Below, piece by piece: positions 21,716 through 29,045 of a stretch of DNA of 32,374 nt. Position numbers and translations under genes: made by a program. The stretch covers positions 1 to 32,374 of the forward strand of contig JAUWSB010000006.1 of assembly GCA_030610255.1 (NCBI GenBank), given 5' to 3'. The notes below the pieces were generated by a model that was not told where the DNA came from, searched no databases, and saw only the letters and a program-made list of their open reading frames with translations. Positions within the stretch are counted from its first letter, which is position 1, and every line of letters starts with the position of its first letter. Origin of the DNA: Bacteroidota bacterium. GTDB lineage: Bacteria; Bacteroidota; Bacteroidia; Bacteroidales; JADFUO01.

Positions 21716-21775
21716 TTACCGATAACTGATAACCTTTTTTGTGGATGTTTTGTGAATGTTGTTTTTTTTGCTGAA
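21678..21775. repeat. About 97-bp direct repeat, copy 2 (abuts attC-like site S2)
   Basis: See copy 1 at 19093-19189. Confidence 0.9.
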
Positions 21776-21899
21776 CGTTTCGTATATAAAAATAGGCGGT
21801 TGCGACCTTCATCACAATCAAGTTACAAAAAGGTTGAAGCGGGCTACAAACCTTGATTATACTACTGTTTCGTCTATTTTTATATACATTGTTGTAGCC
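21769..21899 (-). other. attC-like recombination site S2
   Basis: Long hairpin: CGTATATAAAAATAGGCG (21781-21798) pairs with CGTCTATTTTTATATAC (21871-21887). Inner AATCAAG/CTTGATT. Ends GGCTACAAC (R''-like) and CG^TTCAGCA (R'-like), minus orientation. Confidence 0.75.
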
Positions 21900-23437
21900 T
21901 GTACATTATTCATCAATTGATTCTTCGACTATACTATTGTCAGACAATTCTAATATCTCTTTTGATTCAATTGCAGTAAAAGTTTCAACATCCTTTAGTT
22001 TTCTTTCCAATACATTTGTTCTTGTTGTCCGTAATGTTTCAAGTGTGCCAGAAGCTGTATTTATTTGTTTATGTGCTTTTGCTAAAACTCCTGAGAACTC
22101 TTTAAATTCAAATTTTACTGCTTTTAATATGTCCCAAACTTCACTACTTCTTTTTTGAACAGCAAGTGTTTTGAAACCCATCTGCAAACTGCTTAATAAT
22201 GCGGACAAAGTCGTCGGTCCTGTAACTGTTATTTTATACTTTCTTTGAAGTATTTCAAATAGACCAGGATGTCTTAATACTTCTGCATATAAACTTTCGA
22301 CTGGTAAAAACATGATACCAAAATCAGTTGTGTGAGGAGGGTCAATATATTTCTCACTTATATTTTTAGCAAAATGCTCTATCTTTTTTATCAATATTTT
22401 TTGGGAAATTTCTATTTCTTGTTTGTCCCCTTTTTCAAATGCATCAAGAAGTACATGATAATCTTCAATTGGAAATTTAGAATCAATGGGCATCCAAACT
22501 TCCTTACCAGATTCTTTTCCTGGTAATTTTATTGCAAACTCAACATTAGCTTGGCTGCCTTTTTTTGTTGCAACATTTTTAGCATATTGGTCGGGTGTAA
22601 GTATTTGTTCTAATATATTTTCAAGTTGGTATTCGCCAAGTACTCCTCTTGTTTTTACATTAGATAGAACTTTTTTTAAATCACCTACACCAGTAGCAAT
22701 ATTTTGCATTTCACCTAAGCCTTTATGCACTTGTTCCAATCTATCACTTACTTGTTTAAATGACTCACCTAAACGTTTTTCTAAAGTAGTTTGAAGTTTT
22801 TCATCAACCGTTTTTCTCATTTCATCAAGTTGCTTGGTATTGTCTTCACGTATTGATTTTAACTGTTTTTCAATTGTGTTTTCAACCTCTTTTAGATGAT
22901 CAGTTGCTTGTTTATTAACGTCAATTTGTTGTTTACTGAAATCCCCAAACTTTTGTCTTAGTGACTCATTTAAATCTTTAATGTTTTCAGAAAATTTAAC
23001 TTCAAACGATTTCAACGAATTTGATAGTTCATCCCTATTTGCTTTTGTGCTATCACTGGTTTGCTTGTTAAATTCTATTTGTTGTTGATTTTGTTTTGTG
23101 AACTTTTCATTAAGGAGGTCATTCAATTCTTTTACATTTTTAGAAAACTGTTCTCCAAAAGAGCTGAGGGATTTAGTTAATTCTTCTCTATTCGTTTTTG
23201 AAATCTCATTGGTCTCTGTTCTATTTCTTTGAAACTCATCTTTTATTGACTTTTCTGTTCGTTCCAAAGTTGTATCAAACTTTAAAATAGATACTTCAAC
23301 TTCCTTTAATTGAGGTTTTATATCAAGCGAGACTTTCTTTTTTAATCCAATTACAATATTTATAATTGCAAGGATAATCAATGTAATTAATAATGTTTCA
23401 ATCATAGTATTCTGTCCTTTCTTTATATTGGCTACAA
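21776..23437 (-). mobile_element. Putative integron gene cassette C2 (rmuC plus site S2)
   Basis: Cassette-specific termini TTGTAGCC (21892) and GGCTACAA (23437) are perfect reverse complements. Confidence 0.72.
21906..23405 (-). CDS. rmuC: DNA recombination protein RmuC homolog
   Basis: Long coiled coil then LKKVLSNVKTRGVLGEYQLENILEQILTPDQY, WMPIDSKFPIEDY, TTDFGIMFLPVESLYAEVLR, GPTTLSALLSSLQMGFKTLAVQKRS. Confidence 0.96.
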   Translation of the reverse strand: MIETLLITLIILAIINIVIGLKKKVSLDIKPQLKEVEVSILKFDTTLERTEKSIKDEFQRNRTETNEISKTNREELTKSLSSFGEQFSKNVKELNDLLNEKFTKQNQQQIEFNKQTSDSTKANRDELSNSLKSFEVKFSENIKDLNESLRQKFGDFSKQQIDVNKQATDHLKEVENTIEKQLKSIREDNTKQLDEMRKTVDEKLQTTLEKRLGESFKQVSDRLEQVHKGLGEMQNIATGVGDLKKVLSNVKTRGVLGEYQLENILEQILTPDQYAKNVATKKGSQANVEFAIKLPGKESGKEVWMPIDSKFPIEDYHVLLDAFEKGDKQEIEISQKILIKKIEHFAKNISEKYIDPPHTTDFGIMFLPVESLYAEVLRHPGLFEILQRKYKITVTGPTTLSALLSSLQMGFKTLAVQKRSSEVWDILKAVKFEFKEFSGVLAKAHKQINTASGTLETLRTTRTNVLERKLKDVETFTAIESKEILELSDNSIVEESIDE

Positions 23438-24070
23438 CGATCAGAATAAACTGTGTTTTAATTCAGTTTATTTATTGTGTGTGCCTTGAATGGTAAAGGT
23501 AGAAATAATATTGTTAATAGCAATAAAAGTTCTTTAATTTAATAGGGTGTAAGTCCCTTCCTTCGGCTATGCTCAGGACAGGTATGCGCCGGTAACATAT
23601 TTTCCAGGAAAGGAAATAAGGAGGCATCCGTACGGACAAGTTTGGAAAAAGCCGAACAAACGAATGAGAAGTTTTATAAGATTGGGCATTCCGTCCAGAC
23701 GGACTTCCTACGGTCGAAAGGACAAGCTTATTCTTGGTCTCGTTCATCCCGAAAGCTTTCGGGAGGCGGTTGGGCAATTGCTCAAAGTCCAATGATGAGA
23801 ACAACCGTAACACTTGAAAGACTGAAAAGGAGAGGTTATTTTTCTTTTTCAGAGCAATTTCAGAAATCACACCGGTCAGAGTCAAATGAGACACAGCTCG
23901 AAATTTCTTTTGCCTGCCTTGTCGGCAGACAGGTCTAATGAACCGCTCCCGAGCACTCGGAAAGACCCATATCCCGAAAGTTTTCGGGAGTGGTGTGCCT
24001 GCCCCGTAATGAAATGTATCGGAGAGAGGCGCACTGGCCCGTATGGGTCAGCCGCCTCGATTGTAAAACG
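23430..24070 (-). other. attC-like recombination site S3, interrupted by an intron
   Basis: GGCTACAACGATCAG-AATAAACTG-tgttttaatt-CAGTTTATT-TATT [intron 23477-24062] GTAAAACG. Joined site is about 57 bp with perfect 9-bp arms. Confidence 0.75.
23477..24062 (+). ncRNA. ORF-less group II intron-like element (attC-targeting type)
   Basis: 5' GTGTGTGCC; GGGTGTAAGTCCC motif at about 23545; domain V-like AACCGCTCCCGA...TCGGGAGTGGTGTG (11 bp including the catalytic-triad G.U); 3' GAGAGGCGCACTGGCCCGTATGGGTCAGCCGCCTCGAT domain VI-like hairpin. Ends map exactly into an attC-like site. Boundaries uncertain by 1-2 nt. Confidence 0.7.
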
Positions 24071-24073
24071 TAT

Positions 24074-25990
24074 CTATTCAATATTAAAAAAATTATTTTT
24101 TGAATCTGTATCTGGTATATATTCGTTACCTAGTTTTAGTTTTTCAATTTTTTTGTTTGTTTTAATTGGAATAACCATACTGTTTTTGTTCTGCCAAATT
24201 GCTGCAGAATGATGAAAATCTTGTGTTGTCTGATCTTTGAAAGTTACAGTAAGATATACAGGAACAGGAAGATCTCCAATTTTCATAATTGTAACCTCAT
24301 AAATTTTATCTTTTTTTTCAACATGGTCAATACTTAAATCGGGGTATCCATTTTCAAAAAACCAACTTTTCCAAAACCAATTTAGGTTTTTATGAGAGGT
24401 CTCATTTATCACATAAAAAAAATCTGCTGGAGTTGGATGTTTTCCTTTCCATATTTCAATATAAGCAAACAGACATTCCTTAAACAATTTTTCGCCCAAC
24501 ATATCTTGTAAAACATATAATCCTACAGCAGGTTTCATGTAAAAATTGAAATAATATATTCTATCTTTTAACATGGTTGACTGTGTGGTCGAGGCAATAT
24601 TCCAATCGGTATTTGCATAATCACTCATACTCTTTGCATAGCGTATTAAGCGATTTAATGTAGTGTCGTTTTCTAGTTGATATTTATTTGGAATCATAGC
24701 AGCAAATGCTTCATCCATCCAGGCATGTTCTGTTTCATTTGTTAAAACGTAAAAAGGAAAATAATTATGTGCGATTTCATGGGCTGTTACATCAACTGTC
24801 CGACCTCTATTATCAGCAGTAGGGTTATTTGCAATCATTGAGTTCTCCATACCGCTAGTTCCGTTTGTACCATTAAATATTGTCATTGTTGGAAAAGGGA
24901 AAGGATATCCTGGTAATTCAGTTGAAAGATAATAAATAGTCTTTTTAGCTAAAAGAGCAACTTCCGTAAAATCTTTGGCTTCAAATGGATATACTGCTTC
25001 TACTAAAATGTTGTTTTCAGATACTCCACTTAATGAAGTTCCATCCCAAAGGTAATGATTGCTAATACCAAAAGCTACATCAGAAACGTTATTTGCTTCA
25101 AATTCCCAAATATCGCCTTGCGTTATTGCTTTTCCTGATTTGTAATCTTTTAAGCTTACTATTAAAATAATAGAATCGCTTTTTTGAGCTTGCATGTACT
25201 TTGTATATATATTTTCTGATAAAACGTTTTTAGCATTTTGTAGCATACCAGTCCCCCAAACAATATAACCATTGGGTACTTTAACAGAGTATTTAAAATT
25301 ACCTAAATCATAGTAAAATTCTTGACCACCAGTGTGGGTATTTTTATCCCAACCATCTATGTCGTCATATACCGCAATTTTAGGATACCATTGCCCTAAA
25401 AAGAAGGATGATTCATCCTTACCTCCCATGCGTATATCACTTTTAGTAGGAATTGAAAAGTTCCACGATATTTCAATATTTATTAATTCTGAAGGCATAA
25501 CAGGCTCTTCAAGTTCTACAATTAATTGTGTGCCAGAAGTGGTAAAATCAGTAATTAGCTTATTTTTTATTTTTAAATTTTCAATTACAACTCCAGAATG
25601 TACATCGTCTGGATGTACAGGAGAATCTCTTTGACTTCCTTTTTTATAAAGATTCTGAAAAACATGAAATACTATTTGATTCAGTGTATCTGAACTATTG
25701 TTTTCGTAATTAATTATTTCGGTACCAAAAAGTTTTTTTTCTTGAGGAATAATTTCTGCCGTAATATTGTATGAAGCTCTATTTTGCCAATATTTTGCTC
25801 CCGGTATTCCTTTAGTGGTTCGGGTTCCTTTTGTTAGAGCCTGAGAAAATTTTTTACTCGTTGGTAAATTATTTTGACTAAAACTAAATAAAGAAATAAG
25901 TAAAAACAGACCACAGAATATTAATTTTTTGTTCAGCATCTCATAATAAGTATTTAAACAGTTCATAAATCCATTATTTTTTTTAAACAT
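24074..25990 (-). CDS. M1 family metallopeptidase
   Basis: VTAHEIAHNYFPFYVLTNETEHAWMDEAFA = HExxH-X18-E; NGTNGTSGMENSM corresponds to the GxMEN exopeptidase motif. Confidence 0.92.
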   Translation of the reverse strand: MFKKNNGFMNCLNTYYEMLNKKLIFCGLFLLISLFSFSQNNLPTSKKFSQALTKGTRTTKGIPGAKYWQNRASYNITAEIIPQEKKLFGTEIINYENNSSDTLNQIVFHVFQNLYKKGSQRDSPVHPDDVHSGVVIENLKIKNKLITDFTTSGTQLIVELEEPVMPSELINIEISWNFSIPTKSDIRMGGKDESSFFLGQWYPKIAVYDDIDGWDKNTHTGGQEFYYDLGNFKYSVKVPNGYIVWGTGMLQNAKNVLSENIYTKYMQAQKSDSIILIVSLKDYKSGKAITQGDIWEFEANNVSDVAFGISNHYLWDGTSLSGVSENNILVEAVYPFEAKDFTEVALLAKKTIYYLSTELPGYPFPFPTMTIFNGTNGTSGMENSMIANNPTADNRGRTVDVTAHEIAHNYFPFYVLTNETEHAWMDEAFAAMIPNKYQLENDTTLNRLIRYAKSMSDYANTDWNIASTTQSTMLKDRIYYFNFYMKPAVGLYVLQDMLGEKLFKECLFAYIEIWKGKHPTPADFFYVINETSHKNLNWFWKSWFFENGYPDLSIDHVEKKDKIYEVTIMKIGDLPVPVYLTVTFKDQTTQDFHHSAAIWQNKNSMVIPIKTNKKIEKLKLGNEYIPDTDSKNNFFNIE

Positions 25991-26118
25991 ATTTGCAAAA
26001 TTATTTCAACAATTTCTTTTTTTTGAATTCCTCTTTATGTTAAAACAAATCTTAATTGTTAGTTGCAATATTTATCGAAGACATTTATTAATAACATCAA
26101 ATATAAGATGATAGAATT

Positions 26119-27258
26119 CTACTTTTTACGTGCTTTATAGGCATCCATTATTTTTAGCGTTTTCTCAATAGGTAAAGCTTTCATTGCTCTCCCTTTTTGA
26201 CCAGTCATATCCATAGCCATAAAAAGGGAATTGTAAATTGCCTCTTCGGTGGCTTCAACTACAGCAAGAAAAAGAGGTGACATGTGGTAATTAGAAACTT
26301 CGGGAACGGTTTTTTCTATTTCTTTTGAACTATATGGAATACGGAGCTCCGGGTGGGTGCTAAAGGCAATACTATAATCACCACTACCGTTAGAAGAAAA
26401 AGATCCGACTTTGCCAAACGCCAAAAAGGAACGTTTTGCCAAACGCTTTAAATTTCGGGCAGATAATGGAGCATCGGTAGCAATTACAATCATACAAGAA
26501 CCATCTAATACATAAGGAACATCTTCGGCCATATAAAAGTTATTGAGTTCTTCACCTACCGGGGCACCATTTATAGTAAGAATTCCTCCAAAATTGGTTT
26601 GAACAAGAACACCTACCGTATAACCGCCTTTTTCTTTAGGAAGTACACGAGAAGAAGTGCCAATACCTCCTTTAAAACCTAAACATCTTGTTCCTGTTCC
26701 GGCACCTACATTCCCTTCTTCAACAGCTTCTGTTGTTGCAGAATTAATAGCCTCTTGCACATGTGTGCCAGTTACGTGACGCCCTCTAATATCATTAAGC
26801 CATCCATCATTAGTTTCGCCCACTACTGGGTTGACCGATCTGATTTTGACATTTTCAGGAATTGATAAAGTATAGTCAATCAAGTCATTGGCAACAAGAA
26901 AAGCATTGAGTGTGTTGGTTAAAGCTATAGGTGTTTCTATATTGCCGAGCTCTTCTATTTGCGTAAAACCAATTGCCTTGCCAAATCCATTACCTACAAA
27001 CACGGCGGCAGGTACTTTTTCCTGAAAAATATTTCCTTGATGTGGAATAATCACAGTAACACCAGTGCGAATAGAATCTCCTTCAATAAGCGTTTTTTGA
27101 CCCACCGAAACACCTTTTACATCTGTAATGGCGTTCCACTTGCCCGGTGTAAGAATACCGGATTCTATACCAAGCTCTCTGGCTCTTGATCTGTTTTGGG
27201 CTTGACAGTTAGAGAAAAAATTTAAGAGAACAAAAAGGATAATTATAATTTTAGACAT
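26119..27258 (-). CDS. P1 family (DmpA-like) N-terminal-nucleophile peptidase
   Basis: RARELGIESGILTPGKWNAITDVKGVSVGQKTLIEGDSIRTGVTVI, GNVGAGTGTRCLGFKGGIGTSSRVL, IVIATDAPLSARNLKRLAKRSFLAFGKVGS. Confidence 0.92.
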   Translation of the reverse strand: MSKIIIILFVLLNFFSNCQAQNRSRARELGIESGILTPGKWNAITDVKGVSVGQKTLIEGDSIRTGVTVIIPHQGNIFQEKVPAAVFVGNGFGKAIGFTQIEELGNIETPIALTNTLNAFLVANDLIDYTLSIPENVKIRSVNPVVGETNDGWLNDIRGRHVTGTHVQEAINSATTEAVEEGNVGAGTGTRCLGFKGGIGTSSRVLPKEKGGYTVGVLVQTNFGGILTINGAPVGEELNNFYMAEDVPYVLDGSCMIVIATDAPLSARNLKRLAKRSFLAFGKVGSFSSNGSGDYSIAFSTHPELRIPYSSKEIEKTVPEVSNYHMSPLFLAVVEATEEAIYNSLFMAMDMTGQKGRAMKALPIEKTLKIMDAYKARKK

Positions 27259-27267
27259 AATAAATAG

Positions 27268-28020
27268 CTAAAGTGATTTTAATTTTTTTGGATTATGTTT
27301 ATAGATTAATGCTCTTGCTAGAACATTTGTTGGGTCTATGGTTACCAAACCATTTATTTGCGTTTCTGTTATTGCCAGCGGTATTTCAGTACAACCAAGA
27401 ATAACGGCTTGAGCACCTTGCTCTTTTAAAAATGAAATACCTTGTAATAAGTTTTTTCTTGCCTGCGGGTGAATAGGGTTAGCTATAGTTTTAATACCAT
27501 AGGTTGGATGGTAAATTGCAGGATGAATCAGATTTTCCTGCATTTCTAATGAAGGTACTATTACCTCATATCCTTTTGATTGAAATGCTATGGTATAAAC
27601 GCCACTTTTATAAGTTCCGGTGGTTGAGAGTACACCAACTTTAGTAATGTTTGGGTGATTGACAGCAATAAATGAGACCGTTTCTTCTATCATATTCAAT
27701 ACCTTAATAGTGGCTTCAGCTTTTTTTAATTCAAGTTGAATAACGTTGAATATTTTTTCTGAGTGAGCGGTGTTGCATGGAATTCCAGCAACAGTGGCTC
27801 CCACATTTTGCAGTTTAAGAAGTACCTCTGCAATGGCAATGGCAGGATTTTCTTTGATGTTACCAATCAAGTATTCTGTTCGGTCTTCAATCCTTGATGG
27901 CATAGACAGTAGCACTGCATCAAGGTGTTCCTGATCACTGTTTGCCAATGTATTATCAAATACTTTTCTAAGTAAATCTATTTCAGAATATGGACCTATT
28001 CCACCAACAACACCAATCAT
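27268..28020 (-). CDS. Aspartate/glutamate racemase family protein
   Basis: MIGVVGGIGPYSE, GIPCNTAHSEKIF and AVILGCTEIPLAI, i.e. the two catalytic-Cys motifs. Confidence 0.93.
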   Translation of the reverse strand: MIGVVGGIGPYSEIDLLRKVFDNTLANSDQEHLDAVLLSMPSRIEDRTEYLIGNIKENPAIAIAEVLLKLQNVGATVAGIPCNTAHSEKIFNVIQLELKKAEATIKVLNMIEETVSFIAVNHPNITKVGVLSTTGTYKSGVYTIAFQSKGYEVIVPSLEMQENLIHPAIYHPTYGIKTIANPIHPQARKNLLQGISFLKEQGAQAVILGCTEIPLAITETQINGLVTIDPTNVLARALIYKHNPKKLKSL

Positions 28021-28060
28021 TTATATTTATTTTTAACTAAATTATATTTTATCCTCATAT

Positions 28061-28202
28061 GTTTTACAACGAGCGAGTATAGTTACTATTACGTTTATTT
28101 TTCCTATATCTGTGTGCTAAGGTAACTATATTTTCCAATATAATTCAACATCTGCTTCAAACTCGGTTTTTCAAGCCGTTTGAAGCTTATTTATTATGCC
28201 TC
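28061..28202 (-). other. attC-like recombination site S4
   Basis: Ends CG^TTGTAAAAC and GAGGCATAAT (minus orientation). Internal hairpins TATAGTTAC/GTAACTATA and GCTTCAAA-ct-CGG/CCG-TTTGAAGC. Confidence 0.68.
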
Positions 28203-28914
28203 GTTTTATAATTCATGATCACTTATGACAGATTTAATTCTTTTCCTGCTAAAATGTAAAAAACAAACAATAAAAAATAACATAAAACATAAATTTATCC
28301 ATCCACCATAAATAATAGCACCTAAAGGATAAGGAATATAATCTTTCAGGGATTGACTTAATAATACGAGTAAGGTAGGCGTGAATAAAAGCATCCATAT
28401 TGGATACAGAGACTTCTTGAAAATAACTAAATAGAATAATATGAGAGTCCATAAAATTCCACAAATAAATATTACAGTATATATTGACTCCAAATATGTG
28501 CTAAATAATAATAATTGTTTGGATTGTAGTGATTCCGGGAGTCTTCCAATAATGCCATAATTTGCAAATACTGCATGGTAAGATCCTGCGACAATAAATA
28601 AAATTGCAAAACTTACAAAAAGAATTTTTGCTAAGACCTTATTAATTGATCGAAAGACAATATAAAAGATGTACCCGCCTATTAAGGAAAATATAGATGC
28701 AATTGGTCCAATTAATCCTCCCGCTATCAACCTTTCTATTGGCATTGCACTCATTACGGCAACACTGTCATATTCACGTCCGCTAACAGGTTCATAATAT
28801 AGTAACATATCTCCTGTAAACATCAAAAGTGAACCAAGTATGCCAGATAATGAACACAGCTGTAATTTATTTAACTTCATTTTTGTCAGTTATATAAGTT
28901 GAAATGAGGCATAA
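28070..28914 (-). mobile_element. Putative integron gene cassette C4 (membrane protein plus site S4)
   Basis: Cassette-specific termini TTATGCCTC (28194-28202) and GAGGCATAA (28906-28914) are perfect 9-bp complements. Confidence 0.72.
28206..28880 (-). CDS. Multi-pass membrane protein of unknown function (224 aa)
   Basis: Six to seven hydrophobic segments; GILGSLLMFTGDMLLYYEPVSGREYDSVAVMSAMP N-terminus. No assignment beyond membrane protein attempted. Confidence 0.85.
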   Translation of the reverse strand: MKLNKLQLCSLSGILGSLLMFTGDMLLYYEPVSGREYDSVAVMSAMPIERLIAGGLIGPIASIFSLIGGYIFYIVFRSINKVLAKILFVSFAILFIVAGSYHAVFANYGIIGRLPESLQSKQLLLFSTYLESIYTVIFICGILWTLILFYLVIFKKSLYPIWMLLFTPTLLVLLSQSLKDYIPYPLGAIIYGGWINLCFMLFFIVCFLHFSRKRIKSVISDHEL

Positions 28915-29045
28915 CGAGCGAGTTTAATTACTATTACGTTTATTTTTCTATATCTGTGTGCTAAGGTAACTATATTTTCCAATATAATTCAACATCTGCT
29001 TTAAATTTGGTTTTTCAAGCCGTTTGAAGCTTATTTATTGGGCGC
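28906..29045 (-). other. attC-like recombination site S5
   Basis: Differs from S4 by about 5 substitutions and 1 indel over about 127 bp (AACGAGCGAG...GCTTATTTATT). Flanks differ immediately outside. Confidence 0.68.

Larger units (their letters stand above)
19190..21775 (-). mobile_element. Putative integron gene cassette C1 (T9SS-secreted protein plus its attC-like site)
   Basis: Bounded by S1 and S2. On the plus strand TTGAGTA (19309) and TGCTGAA (21775) pair with one mismatch and one G.T. Confidence 0.5.
23438..28069 (-). mobile_element. Putative multi-gene cassette C3 (racemase, P1 peptidase, M1 peptidase), with intron in its attC
   Basis: With the intron excised, termini TTGTAAAAC (24061-24069) and GTTTTACAA (28061-28069) are perfect complements. 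Confidence 0.65.

Noticed and set aside
21906-23405. Insertion-sequence explanation for the cassette termini
   Set aside because: Termini differ from cassette to cassette and no transposase is present between them. IS terminal repeats would be shared by copies of one element.
23514-23938. ORFs of 126 aa (-) and 98 aa (+) inside the intron-like element
   Set aside because: Compositionally odd, overlap on both strands, no recognisable domain. Better explained as translated structured RNA and palindromes.
25991-26118. A recombination site between the P1 and M1 peptidase genes
   Set aside because: No inverted arms or core-like ends; looks like a normal AT-rich promoter region.
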